A stretch of 64,000 nucleotides of DNA from CAWHXG01 sp963833235 (GTDB lineage Bacteria > Pseudomonadota > Alphaproteobacteria > Rhodobacterales > Rhodobacteraceae), in contig CAWHXG010000006.1 in assembly GCA_963833235.1 (NCBI GenBank), forward strand, positions 62,001-126,000, written 5' to 3'. Numbering within the stretch: position 1 is the first letter of the stretch; every line of letters begins with the position of its first letter. The notes under the pieces are model-generated. The model made no database searches and was not told the DNA's origin. It saw only the letters and a list, made by a program, of their open reading frames with translations. The translations under genes were made by a program, and so were the position numbers. Of this stretch, positions 16,705 to 25,436 are shown in pieces.

Positions 16705-18552
16705 TCACGGAAGCTGGGCGTGGACGGCGTTCAGCGCCGCGGCATTGAGGCTGATGCCTTCGCGCGCCTGGATCGCGGCGGCGAACTCGTTGACCAGATC
16801 GCGGGCCATGCCCTCCGCCGCCTGCAGGCTCAGCGATTGCTGCAGGGGGGTGGCGCGCGGGTCTTCGGCGTCGGGCGGCTGGATCGCGTCGAGGCGCAGG
16901 ACCAGAACGCGCCCCTCCGCAGCGACGATGGCCGTCTCGCCCGGGGCCAGTTCGAAGGCGCGGGTCGCCACCTCGCCCGGCACGTTGCCGATATCGGTAC
17001 GGGTGAGCACGGCCTCCGTCGCCTCGGCGAAGCCGGCATCGGTCAGCCCGGCATCCTCTGCCATCTCGGCGATCCGCGCTTCGGCGGCGGCCACCAGGGC
17101 GGCCTGCCGCTTCGCCTCCGCCGCGAGGGTGGCGGCCTCCTCCCGAACGTCGTCCAGCGGCTGGACCTCGGCGGGCACGATCGCATCGAGGCGCAGCGCG
17201 AAGATCCCGCCATCGGGCAGCACGGTGATCTCCGGGAAGTCGTCCGTGCCGATCCGCGCGGCCGCCGCGGCGAAGGCGGGATAGGCCGCGATGCCGCCGG
17301 TCTCCGCCCCCGTCCAGTTCATCGTCTCAAGGCGCAGGTCGCTTTCGCGGGCCAGGTCCTCCAGCGTCGCGCCGCCCGCGAGCAGATCGTCCAGCCGGTC
17401 GATCTCGCCGGCGATGGCGGCCTCGGCCTCGGTGCGCCCAAGCGCCTCGCGCAACTCCGGCAGCGCCTGCTCGAAGCTCGTCGCTTGCGGCGCCAGGATA
17501 GCGCCGACCCGGTAGAGCGCGGGGCCGAGCGGCGAGGGCAGGGGCCCGGCCACCCCCGGTTCCTCCAGCGCGAAGATGCCGGCGCCGGCCTCGCCCAGCT
17601 CCGCCTCGCTGACGTCGTCCAGCGCCACGTCCGCCGCGGTCAGGCCCCGTTCCGCCACCAGGTCGTCGAAGCTCGCCCCGCCGGCCTCGATGGCGGCGCG
17701 GGCGGCCTCGGCGGCGGCGGCATCGGGCATCACGAGGCGGTCCACGATCCGACGCTCCGGGCGCACGAACTCGTTCAGCCGGCGGCCGTACTCCGTGCGC
17801 AGGGCCGCTTCCTCAAGCGCCACCTCGCCCGCCAGCATCTCGGGCGTCACCCAGGCATAGGTCAGCCGCCGCCGCTCGGGCAGGGTGAAGGGGGCGGGGG
17901 TCTCATCGTAGAAGGCCTGCACCTCGGCCCCGCTCGGGGCGGCCACCGGCGCCTCCAGCAGCGCCTCCGTCACCTCGGCGAAGCTTACGCCGCGCCGCTC
18001 TGCCAGGTAGGTCCAGATCGCCGCGGCATAGGCGGTGGGCGGCGCCACCCCCGCCGCGATCGCGCCGCTGAAGAGGGTGCGCGCCAGCTCCGCCCGGATG
18101 CCATCCTCGAAATCCGCCACCGAGAGCCCGGCATTGTCGAGCGCGCCGCGATAGGCGCCGGCGTTGAAGCCGCCATCGGCACCGCGGAAGGCCGGGATCT
18201 CGAGGATCTGCGCGCCCACCGCCGCGTCGCCCACCGAAAGGCCGGCGAGCCTTGCTGCCTCGTCGATCGCCGCGGAGGTCAGAAGCTCCTGCTGCACGAC
18301 CGCGTCGAGCCCGAAGGTGCGCGCCTCGGCGAAGCTCAGCGGCTGGCCCGTGCGCTGCTGGAAGCCGCGCAGCTGCTGCTGCAGCGCCCTTGCATAGGCA
18401 TCTACCGGAATCTCCGTCTGGCCGACCGCGCCGACGCTGCGGACGTTGCCGCCGAAATTGCCCACGCCGAAGCCCGCGAGGCCCACGATCAGCAGCGCCA
18501 GGATGACCCAGACGACGATGTTGGACGCCTTGCGCCGGACCTTGTCCGCCAT
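16705..18552 (-). CDS. ppiD: PpiD-like membrane-anchored periplasmic folding factor (SurA_N/rotamase)
   Basis: PpiD proteins are anchored in the inner membrane and assist folding of proteins leaving the Sec translocon. The 615-residue product has a short cytoplasmic N-terminus and one transmembrane helix (IVVWVILALLIVGLAGFGVG, residues about 12-31). A SurA_N-like chaperone region and a parvulin-like region in the middle and C-terminal half follow. The parvulin motif is weak, as is common in PpiD. The ribosome binding site AGGAGG lies 7 bases before the ATG. Directly upstream of trpE, it is part of a conserved Rhodobacterales ppiD-trpE arrangement. Confidence 0.9.
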   Translation of the reverse strand: MADKVRRKASNIVVWVILALLIVGLAGFGVGNFGGNVRSVGAVGQTEIPVDAYARALQQQLRGFQQRTGQPLSFAEARTFGLDAVVQQELLTSAAIDEAARLAGLSVGDAAVGAQILEIPAFRGADGGFNAGAYRGALDNAGLSVADFEDGIRAELARTLFSGAIAAGVAPPTAYAAAIWTYLAERRGVSFAEVTEALLEAPVAAPSGAEVQAFYDETPAPFTLPERRRLTYAWVTPEMLAGEVALEEAALRTEYGRRLNEFVRPERRIVDRLVMPDAAAAEAARAAIEAGGASFDDLVAERGLTAADVALDDVSEAELGEAGAGIFALEEPGVAGPLPSPLGPALYRVGAILAPQATSFEQALPELREALGRTEAEAAIAGEIDRLDDLLAGGATLEDLARESDLRLETMNWTGAETGGIAAYPAFAAAAARIGTDDFPEITVLPDGGIFALRLDAIVPAEVQPLDDVREEAATLAAEAKRQAALVAAAEARIAEMAEDAGLTDAGFAEATEAVLTRTDIGNVPGEVATRAFELAPGETAIVAAEGRVLVLRLDAIQPPDAEDPRATPLQQSLSLQAAEGMARDLVNEFAAAIQAREGISLNAAALNAVHAQLP

Positions 18553-18632
18553 CGATTTCCTCCTGCCGGGCCTGCGGTTCGCGGTGGTCTAGTCGCTTTG
18601 CCGGGGGGCGGCAAGCGAGCCTGCGGGCGGCG

Positions 18633-19820
18633 CTAGCGGCGGGGCCAGTCCAGCGCGCCGAGGCGGGTAAAGAGGGTGGCAATGGTGGCCGCGTCGATGT
18701 TCGCGAAGGCCACCCGCAGTTCCGTCCGGCCATCCGCGTCGCCGCCGGGGCGGAACATGGTGCCCGGCAGGCACAGGATCGCGGCCTCCGCCACCAGCCG
18801 CTGCGCGACTTCGGAGGAAGGCATCGCGAAAGGATGCCGCAGATACGCGAAGTAGGCGCCGCAGCCCAGCAGCCGCCAATCTTCCAGTTCCGCCGCCCCG
18901 GCCTCGATCGCCGCCCGCCGCGACAGGATCTCCTGCCGTTCGCCGGCCAGCCAGTCGCCGAGGTTCCGCAAGCCCCAGAGCGCGCCGATCTGACCGATCT
19001 GGGCGGGGCAGATCGTCACCGTGTCGAGGAACTTCTCGACCTCGGCCAGACGCGCGGGCGCGGCGATCATCGCCCCGACCCGATGCCCCGTCAGCCGGAA
19101 GGCCTTCGAGAAGGAATAGAGATGGATCAGCGTCGCGTCCCAGTCCGGATCGGCGAAGAGGTCGTGCGGCGCGCCCTCGGCGCCGCGGAAATCCCGGTAG
19201 GTCTCGTCGACGATCAGCGGCAGCCCGGCAGAGCGGGCGAGGTCGCGAAAGGCGGCGATTGCGCCCGCCGGATATTCGGCGCCGGTGGGGTTGTTCGGCG
19301 TCACCAGCACGATGGCGCGGGTGCGCGGCGTGATGGCGCGCGCGGCATCGGCGACGTCGGGCACCATGTCCGGCCCGGGCGGCACGGGCACGGCGCGGAT
19401 GCCCTGCATCTGCAGCCACATCGCGTGGTTGAAGTACCAAGGCGTCGGCAGCAGTACCTCGTCGCCCGCCCCGGCCAGGGTCGATATGGCGGCCGCGAAC
19501 GCCTCGTTGCAGCCCGAGGTGATCGCCACCTGATCGGGCGCGACGGTGCCGCCATAGTCCCGGCTCCACTGCCGGGCCACTTCCTCGCGCAACGCCAGCA
19601 GGCCCAGCACCGGGCCATAGAGATGCGCGGCAGGATCGTTCAGCACCGCCTCCGCCATCGCCGCGCGCAGGGGCTCCGGCGGCGGCTCCACCGGGGCGGC
19701 CTGGCTGACGTTGATCAGCGGCATCTCGGCCGAAGGCGGCGCATGGGCCAGCCAGCGCCGCGCCTCCATCACCGGCGGCGGCGAGGTGGCGCGCATCGCC
19801 GGGTTCAGCAGCAACGCCAT
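18633..19820 (-). CDS. PLP-dependent aminotransferase, class I/II
   Basis: A fold-type I aminotransferase of 395 residues; the amino donor cannot be read from the sequence. It contains VTPNNPTG (cofactor ring contact), VDETYRDF, the PLP lysine in SFSKAFRLTGHRVG and the carboxylate-binding arginine region near the C-terminus (LRVAFANID). The start MALLLNPAMRATSPP is chosen because its ATG shares one base with the gpt stop (TGATG). A longer reading frame runs into gpt out of phase. It probably forms a two-gene operon with gpt. Confidence 0.92.
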   Translation of the reverse strand: MALLLNPAMRATSPPPVMEARRWLAHAPPSAEMPLINVSQAAPVEPPPEPLRAAMAEAVLNDPAAHLYGPVLGLLALREEVARQWSRDYGGTVAPDQVAITSGCNEAFAAAISTLAGAGDEVLLPTPWYFNHAMWLQMQGIRAVPVPPGPDMVPDVADAARAITPRTRAIVLVTPNNPTGAEYPAGAIAAFRDLARSAGLPLIVDETYRDFRGAEGAPHDLFADPDWDATLIHLYSFSKAFRLTGHRVGAMIAAPARLAEVEKFLDTVTICPAQIGQIGALWGLRNLGDWLAGERQEILSRRAAIEAGAAELEDWRLLGCGAYFAYLRHPFAMPSSEVAQRLVAEAAILCLPGTMFRPGGDADGRTELRVAFANIDAATIATLFTRLGALDWPRR

Positions 19821-20320
19821 CAGGTGCCCCGGTAGGGCTCGACGTATTGCAGCGCCATGTCCCACGGAAAGAAAATCCAGGTGTCCTGGCTGACCTCGGT
19901 GACGAACGTGTCGACCTGGCCGCGCCCCTCCGGCTTGGCGTAGACGGTGGCGAAATGGGCGGCGGGGTAGAGCCGGCGCACCAGTTCTAGCGTCCGCCCG
20001 GTATCCACCAGGTCATCGACGATCAGCACGCCGGTGCCGTCGCCCATCAGCGCTTCGTCGGGCGATTTCAGCACCGAGGCCTCGCGGCGGGACTGGTTGT
20101 CGTAGGACTTGACCGAGATCGTATCGACGGTGCGGATGTCGAGCTCGCGCGCCACGATCATCGCCGGCGCCATGCCGCCGCGGGTGATCGCGACCACCGC
20201 CCGCCAGGCGCCGTCGTCCGGCCCGTGCCCGTCAAGGCGCCAGGCCAGCGCGCGGCTGTCGCGGTGGATCTGGTCCCAGCTGACGTGGAACCCCTTCTCG
20301 TGGGGCAGGCGGTCGTTCAT
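19820..20320 (-). CDS. gpt: Xanthine phosphoribosyltransferase
   Basis: A purine salvage enzyme that makes XMP and GMP from xanthine and guanine with PRPP. The 166-residue protein carries the phosphoribosyltransferase signature VLIVDDLVDTGRTLELV near residue 97 and the flexible-loop region VKSYDNQSRREASVL. The C-terminal FFPWDMALQYVEPYRG fits the Gpt type rather than Hpt. It is followed with a one-base overlap by the aminotransferase gene. Confidence 0.94.
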   Translation of the reverse strand: MNDRLPHEKGFHVSWDQIHRDSRALAWRLDGHGPDDGAWRAVVAITRGGMAPAMIVARELDIRTVDTISVKSYDNQSRREASVLKSPDEALMGDGTGVLIVDDLVDTGRTLELVRRLYPAAHFATVYAKPEGRGQVDTFVTEVSQDTWIFFPWDMALQYVEPYRGT

Positions 20321-20443
20321 GGGGCGAGCCTCCTCAGCCGATGGCCATGGGCGTGCCGGGCGGGCCGCCGGCCAGGTCGACGCGGCGGCCGAACGCTGCT
20401 GCGATGCGAGGCACCAAGGCGGTCGGCAAGGGCTGCGTGCCCC

Positions 20444-21250
20444 TCATGCCTTCGCGATGTCCGGCGCGTCCACGGCCTTCATGCCCACCACGTGATATCC
20501 GGCATCCACGTGCAGCACCTCGCCGGTCACCGCAGAGCTGAGATCGGAAAGCAGATACAGGGCCGACTTGCCCACCTCGTCCTGGGTGACCGTGCGCCGC
20601 AGCGGAGAATTCAGCTCGTTCCACTTCATGATGTAGCGGAAATCGCCGATGCCCGAGGCCGCGAGCGTCTTGATCGTGCCGGCGCTGATGGCGTTCACGC
20701 GGATGCCGTCCTTGCCCAGATCCTCCGCAAGATACCGCACGCTGGCCTCCAGCGCCGCCTTGGCCACGCCCATGACGTTGTAATGCGGCATCACCTTCTC
20801 GGCGCCGTAATACGTGAGGGTCAGGCACGATCCGCCCTCCGTCATCAGCTTCTCGGCCCGCTGCACCACTGCCGTGAAGGAATAGACCGAGATGTCCATC
20901 GACATGGCGAAGTTGCCGCGGCTGGTATCCACGTAACGGCCGCGCAGCTCGCCCTTGTCGGAGAACCCGATGGCGTGCACCACGAAGTCGAGCCCGCCCC
21001 AGACCTCCTCAAGCCTGGCGAAGAGCGCGTCGAGCGAAGGCTCGTCGACCACGTCGCACTCCACCAGCAGGTCCGACCCCAGCTGCGCCGCCAGCGGCTC
21101 CACCCGCTTGCGCAGGGCGCCCCCCTGATACGAGAAGGCCAGCTCGGCGCCCGCGGCGGCACAGGCCTTGGCGATCCCCCAGGCGATCGACTTGTCGTTC
21201 GCCAAGCCCATGATCAGCCCGCGCTTTCCCGCCATAAGTTGCGTCGACAT
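20444..21250 (-). CDS. fabI: Enoyl-[acyl-carrier-protein] reductase (NADH)
   Basis: FabI reduces the enoyl-ACP double bond in each round of fatty acid elongation and is the target of triclosan-type inhibitors. The 268-residue short-chain dehydrogenase fold begins GKRGLIMGLANDKSIAWGIA. Its catalytic Tyr-x6-Lys is in YNVMGVAKAALE. It also shows HAIGFSDKGELRG and VNAISAGTIKTLAASG, diagnostic for FabI rather than other SDRs. It is divergent from pdxH. Confidence 0.96.
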   Translation of the reverse strand: MSTQLMAGKRGLIMGLANDKSIAWGIAKACAAAGAELAFSYQGGALRKRVEPLAAQLGSDLLVECDVVDEPSLDALFARLEEVWGGLDFVVHAIGFSDKGELRGRYVDTSRGNFAMSMDISVYSFTAVVQRAEKLMTEGGSCLTLTYYGAEKVMPHYNVMGVAKAALEASVRYLAEDLGKDGIRVNAISAGTIKTLAASGIGDFRYIMKWNELNSPLRRTVTQDEVGKSALYLLSDLSSAVTGEVLHVDAGYHVVGMKAVDAPDIAKA

Positions 21251-21385
21251 CCGGGCCCCTCTGGAAAGCTTGCTCGTCGGAACGGCTTAGGCGATCGCGC
21301 CGAGGGCTTCAAGTTGGATGCGCGGCGGCCAGCTTGAAGCCCTGGCCGCGTCCATGGTAGCGACCTCGCACCGACAGGAGGCATC

Positions 21386-21998
21386 ATGGCAACCGAAACG
21401 CGCGGCGGCATCTTTTCCGGCGACGATCCGCTCGCGCTGGCACGGGCGTGGATGGCCGAGGCGGCGCGAAGCGAGCTGAACGATCCCGATGCGATGGCGC
21501 TGGCCACCGTGGATGCCGACGGGCTGCCGAACGTGCGGATCGTGCTGCTCAAGGAGATCGAGGCGGATGGACTGGTATTCTTCACCAACTACAACAGTGC
21601 CAAGGGGCGCGAGCTGACCGGCGCGGGCCTCGCGGCCACCGTGCTGCACTGGAAGAGCCTGCGCCGCCAGGTCCGCGCCCGCGGCATCGTGGAACGCCTG
21701 GCGGCCCATCGCTCCGATGCCTATTTCGCCACCCGCGCACTTCGACAGCCGGCTGGGCGCCTGGGCCTCGGCGCAATCGCAGCCCCTTGCCTCGCGGGCC
21801 GAATTGCAGGATCGCCTGGCACGCTACCGCGAAGAACTGGGCGAGGCGCCGCCACGGCCCTCGCACTGGGGAGGGTTTCGCCTGATCCCGACGGAGATGG
21901 AATTCTGGGCCGATGGCGCCAACCGCCTGCACGACAGGTTCCGCTGGCGGCGGATGCCCGGCGATGCGACATGGGCAGTCCAACGCCTGAACCCTTGA
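21386..21998 (+). pseudogene. pdxH: Pyridoxamine 5'-phosphate oxidase PdxH, interrupted by a +1 frameshift
   Basis: PdxH is the FMN enzyme that oxidises PNP and PMP to pyridoxal 5'-phosphate. The first frame gives the normal N-terminal half (DPDAMALATVDADGLPNVR, LVFFTNYNSAKGREL) up to SDAYFATR. The family's C-terminal half (DSRLGAWASAQSQPLASRAEL to WAVQRLNP) continues one frame over and stops at 21998. Removing one base within CGCG at 21734-21737 restores YFATRHFDSRLGAWAS and a 203-residue protein, the usual length. An AGGAGG site precedes the ATG. As with purB, a single-base insertion in a conserved gene suggests a sequence error rather than loss of function. Confidence 0.9.
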
Positions 21999-22122
21999 CG
22001 TTGCGTTACGCCCGGATGACGGTCTGGCGGGCAATCGCATCTTGTCTTTACGAAAGCCGGCTGACTAGGTTTCCGTCATTGTACATTCGCCATTCCGATG
22101 GCGTGCATTTCAAGTGAGTATC

Positions 22123-22713
22123 ATGAGTGTCCATGACGAGGCCGAAACGGTCGACGGGGTAGTGAAGTGGTTCGATCCCGGCAAGGGGTTCGGCTTCGTC
22201 GTCTCCGATGCCGGCGGGTCTGACATTCTGCTTCATGCCAATGTGCTGCGGAATTTCGGGCAGAGCTCGGTGGCCGATGGCGCGGCGATCTCGATCCTCG
22301 TGGCGCAGACGCCGCGGGGCCGGCAGGCCGTCGAGGTTCTCAGCATCGCGCCTCCCGACATCGACGGGGAAGATGCCGGGCTGGGTCTGGCCGAGGAATT
22401 CATCGATCCCGGCAAGATCGGGCCGCTGGAGCCCGCGCGGGTCAAGTGGTTCGACAAGGCGAAGGGCTTCGGCTTCGCGAACGTCTTCGGGAAGTCCGAG
22501 GATATCTTCGTGCATGTGGAGGTTCTGCGCCGCTCCGGCCTGGCCGATCTGCAGCCGGGCGAGGCGATCTGCCTGCGGGTCGTCGAGGGCCGGCGCGGGC
22601 TGATGGCGGCGGTGGTCACCTCGTGGGAGGCGGCGCTGCCGCCGCGCGGCGATCCCGGCAGGGGCGACGAGGGCGACGGGGGCGAGGACGACCGGGGAGA
22701 CGAACGCGCATGA
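22123..22713 (+). CDS. Double cold-shock-domain protein
   Basis: The 196-residue protein contains two cold-shock domains, at residues about 11-72 (VKWFDPGKGFGFVV) and 104-170 (VKWFDKAKGFGFANV). Both have the RNP-1 and RNP-2 RNA/DNA-binding motifs. It ends in a short, highly charged Gly/Asp/Glu/Arg tail. Such tandem-CSD proteins are typical of alphaproteobacteria and act as nucleic-acid chaperones. The ATG at 22123 is chosen; a GTG 9 bases upstream is also in frame, and neither has a strong ribosome binding site. A CGCCAT-TCCG-ATGGCG hairpin lies in the leader at 22088-22103. The stop overlaps the next start (ATGA). Confidence 0.92.
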   Translation: MSVHDEAETVDGVVKWFDPGKGFGFVVSDAGGSDILLHANVLRNFGQSSVADGAAISILVAQTPRGRQAVEVLSIAPPDIDGEDAGLGLAEEFIDPGKIGPLEPARVKWFDKAKGFGFANVFGKSEDIFVHVEVLRRSGLADLQPGEAICLRVVEGRRGLMAAVVTSWEAALPPRGDPGRGDEGDGGEDDRGDERA

Positions 22714-23183
22714 TGGCGAGGCATCTCTGGTTTGCCGCAGCCCTGTGGCTTTGCGGAATGGCGGCGGGCTGGGCCGCCTGCACGCCGGATCACGTGGATC
22801 TGCGGGGGGAGTGGGGCACCGCGCGCTTCGCGGTCGAGGTGGCCGACACGCCGCAGGCCCGATCGCGGGGGCTGATGCACCGCCAGTCGATGCCGACGAT
22901 GGCGGGCATGATCTTCTTCTACCCGGCGCCGCAGAACGTGGCGTTCTGGATGCGCAACACGCTGATCCCGCTCGACATGATCTTCGCGGACAGGCGCGGC
23001 GTGGTTCGCAGGGTGCACGCCAACGCCGTGCCGCTCGACGAGACGTCGATACCCGGCGGGCCGAACATCCAGTCGGTGCTTGAGATCAACGGCGGCATGG
23101 CGGCGCGCTTGGGCATCGGGCCGGGCACCCAGTTGCGGCATCCCGGTTTCGCGCAGGGTGACGCGGCGTGGCCGTGCGACTGA
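22710..23183 (+). CDS. DUF192 family exported protein
   Basis: The 157-residue protein has a signal peptide (HLWFAAALWLCGMAAGWA, then ACTPDH) and one DUF192 domain with its conserved core: RSRGLMHRQSMP, MIFFYP, VAFWMRNTLIPLDMIF and a Gly-Gly-Met-Ala segment. The molecular role of DUF192 is unknown. It starts within the cold-shock stop (ATGATG/TGA), so the two genes are coupled, a pairing common in Rhodobacterales. Confidence 0.93.
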   Translation: MMARHLWFAAALWLCGMAAGWAACTPDHVDLRGEWGTARFAVEVADTPQARSRGLMHRQSMPTMAGMIFFYPAPQNVAFWMRNTLIPLDMIFADRRGVVRRVHANAVPLDETSIPGGPNIQSVLEINGGMAARLGIGPGTQLRHPGFAQGDAAWPCD

Positions 23184-23443
23184 GGGCGGCGCCGGCGGGA
23201 TTTGCGTCGGGCCGGGCCGGACGGATGCATGCAGCCTCGGTTTGTGCGTCGGCTCTGCGATTGCGTCAACGACCCTGTGGCTCTGTGCCTGTGGCCCCGT
23301 GATCGCAGGGGTGCAGGCGCGGCAGGCGGCAGGCCGGGCGAGGTGCGCATGGCGCCTCGCAGCCGCTGCCGTGATCGCCAGCCCCTCGATCGGAGGCGAA
23401 CGCACTTTCCAAAGTGGCGCGGGTTGCGTAGAGGACGTCGGGT

Positions 23444-23520
23444 CGGGGCGTGGCGCAGCCTGGTAGCGCGGCGGTTTTGGGTACCGTAGGTCGTAGGTTC
23501 GAATCCTATCGCCCCGACCA
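23444..23520 (+). tRNA. tRNA-Pro (anticodon TGG), CCA encoded
   Basis: A 77-base cloverleaf. The 7-bp acceptor stem CGGGGCG/CGCCCCG is followed by A and the encoded CCA. The D arm is GCGC-agcctggta-GCGC. The anticodon stem GCGGT/ACCGT has one G-T pair. The loop TTTGGGT carries anticodon TGG at 23478-23480. The T arm contains GGTTCGAATCC. It stands alone, with no other tRNA nearby. Confidence 0.97.
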
Positions 23521-23852
23521 CGTCTCTGTCCAACGGGGCGTGAAGGAGGCCGGGCCGCGCGAGCCTTGTCCCGCGGGCGCACAAGACGCAGGGCGCCGAC
23601 GGTTCCATCCCCTCCCAGCGGCCGTGCGATCGTCGGCGGACGCGGTGCGGGACCTTCCTTCCGATGCCCCGGCCACGGCTGGGGTCAGCGCGCCGCGGGG
23701 GTGGCGGGGCCGTGCAGAGCCATCCAGGTGGCACGAAAGACCGGGGTCGCCGACGGTCAACCTTCAGGATCTGCGACTTTGCCGAAAGCCACGGATTGGG
23801 CGCCTTGAAACCGACGCCCCGGCCGCGCCGCGAGAATTCCGCCGGCAGGGGC
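23521..23852. other. Gene-free stretch downstream of tRNA-Pro
   Basis: About 330 bases between the tRNA and the Gly-rich VPLPA gene have no credible gene on either strand. They contain a decayed duplicate of the VPLPA sorting tail (23555-23640). The rest shows nothing I can name. Confidence 0.6.
23555..23640 (-). repeat. Decayed duplicate of a VPLPA-type C-terminal tail
   Basis: Read on the minus strand this segment gives PTIARPLGGDGTVGALRLV followed by RPRDKARAA. The intact gene about 300 bases downstream ends PPAIALLLGGLGTVGVLRLL followed by RHREKARAA. The two DNA segments also align base by base over about 90 positions, starting GGCCGCGCGAGCCTT in both. No upstream ORF remains attached, so this is a relic of a tandem duplication of the gene's 3' end. 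Confidence 0.7.
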
Positions 23853-25008
23853 TCAGGCCGCGCGAGCCTTCTCCCGGTGGCGCAGAAGACGCAAGACGCC
23901 CACGGTTCCAAGCCCCCCGAGCAGCAGCGCGATCGCTGGCGGCAGCGGAACGGGGATCGGGTTCTGCTCGCTGCCGGGCGCGGGGGGCGAGCCGCCGCCG
24001 CCGCCACCGCCACCGCCGCCACCGCCGGAGTTTCCGCCGGACGAGCCGCCCTCCGGCGGCATGATATCCACGAAATCGTCGCGCACCGAGCCGCTGGAGC
24101 CGCCGCTATCTGTGGTTTGCTCGCCGCCTCCGCTCGTCGTGCCGCCGGTTCCGGTGCTCCCGGGCGCTTCGGGCCCAGCCACGTTGCCGGGCGGCGTTGC
24201 GGGGCCGCCATCGTCGCTTGGGGTCACGGGGGCAGGGGGCCGCTCCTGGTTCCGCTCTTCTTCGCCCGAAGGGGAATCGTCTCTCGATCTGCGCCCCTGA
24301 TCCGACGATGGTGCCCGACCCTCCGTCGTCCGAGGCGCCAGTGTCGCTGCGCGATCCGCCGCCACCGCCACCACCCCCGCCGCTGCCGCCGGAGAGATTT
24401 CCCGGAAAGAAGTTGGGCACGTTGTAGCTGGAGCGGCGGACGACCGGCGTGTTCGGCAGCGCGGCGCGCTTGCGTTCCGGCATCACGAAGACATAATCTT
24501 CAGGGGGCAGGTATTCGGCGGCCAGGGTGAAGATGGTCGCGCCTTGGGTGACCTGGGGCAGCAGCGGCTCGGTCAGCGCGGCCGGCAGCTCTTCGGGGGC
24601 GGCGGCCAGGGCGATCAGCTCCTCGGGTGCATCGCCCATCGCGCAGACATCGGCCCATTTCGCCTCGTAGCTCGCAATCTCTTCGGGCTCGGGCTCCCGC
24701 CCGTAAATGTCGTAATGCAGGCGCCGCTCGTCGAGCCGGGCCATGCAGGGGTTTTCCATGCATGTCCGTGGCAGTTGGGCACCCTTGCCGAACCCCGATT
24801 CGAGATCCGTCTCGCGGATGCACAGCTCGCCCATGAAATCGGTGTAATACTGCACCGTATCGGCATGGGCTGGGGCCACGGGCGCCGTCGTCACGAATGC
24901 CGCCAGTGCCGCGGCAAGACCGCACCGGGAGAGGCGACCGGGCAGGTCGGCGCGGGCGGGGACGCCCCGAAGGCTCTGACGGCTTTGTTCGGTCATCGGA
25001 TCTGGCAT
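23853..25008 (-). pseudogene. Exported Gly-rich protein with VPLPA-type sorting tail, +1 frameshift
   Basis: The N-terminal frame gives a signal peptide ending TTAPVAPAHA. It continues into a roughly 150-residue domain with four cysteines (ELCIRETD, RTCMENPC, VCAMGD) that I do not recognise, then a Gly/Ser-rich linker. The frame then goes off; the adjacent frame continues with Asp/Ser/Gly-rich sequence (SDDGGPATPP, VRDDFVDIMPPEGG), a second poly-Gly run, and PNPIPV-like residues. It ends in IPVPLPPAIALLLGGLG and a basic end (RHREKARAA). This tail fits the VPLPA class of C-terminal sorting signals, which are processed by exosortase systems. Removing one base at about 24295-24320 gives one 384-residue protein. 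The start could also be the ATG at 24996. Function unknown; likely surface-associated. Confidence 0.72.
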
Positions 25009-25217
25009 GCCTTATGCACGGGCATCATACCCGCAAAGTTTCGCAATACTTGTAGATACGAAGAAAAGGGCGCCATTATGGCGCTAATGAAAAGAGCCGC
25101 TCCGTGTCGGGGGTGCATTCCGCGAACAGTCTCCCGGTGAATAGAACCTGCCGGTCGAATTAAACTTTCGAGTTGTGAATTCCCGCTCCGCCTTTCTTGT
25201 GGCGTCAACCGAACATT

Positions 25218-25233
25218 CCACCAGATCTGGTGT
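25218..25233. promoter_or_regulatory. NrdR box 1 (distal)
   Basis: CCACCAGATCTGGTGT contains the perfect 14-bp palindrome CACCAGATCTGGTG. It has the length and outer bases of the NrdR box consensus (acaCwAtATaTwGtgt). It lies about 204 bases before the nrdJ start. Confidence 0.7.
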
Positions 25234-25291
25234 TTTGTTCGCTTGACCGACTCGCCCCGACCCTCTCTATTGCGGTGGCGGGCAAAACGAG

Positions 25292-25307
25292 ACACCACAT
25301 ATGGTGT
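25292..25307. promoter_or_regulatory. NrdR box 2 (proximal)
   Basis: ACACCACATATGGTGT is a 16-bp inverted repeat (ACACCA-cata-TGGTGT) matching the NrdR box pattern. It is centred 74 bases from box 1, close to seven helical turns, so both lie on the same face of the DNA. It lies about 130 bases before the nrdJ start. Confidence 0.72.
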
Positions 25308-25436
25308 AATACCCGCCCTGGTTGTTCCGCTCTCAGGAGCGTTCCAAGCAGAACCGAAACGCGAACGATCATCGCCGACCCGTACCTTCGCGCTCCATGC
25401 GCCGGGTGGGGCCCGGCGTAACCCGAGGGACTGTCG

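Larger units (their letters stand above)
25009..25436. other. Regulatory intergenic region between the VPLPA gene and nrdJ
   Basis: These 428 bases are lower in GC than their surroundings and contain no convincing gene. They hold two NrdR-type palindromes (25218-25233 and 25292-25307) and must contain the nrdJ promoter and a long leader of up to about 130 bases. I saw no cobalamin riboswitch hallmarks. Confidence 0.6.

Noticed and set aside
25009..25436. Cobalamin riboswitch before the B12-dependent reductase
   Set aside because: I found no B12-box-like conserved core; the visible elements are the two NrdR-type palindromes.
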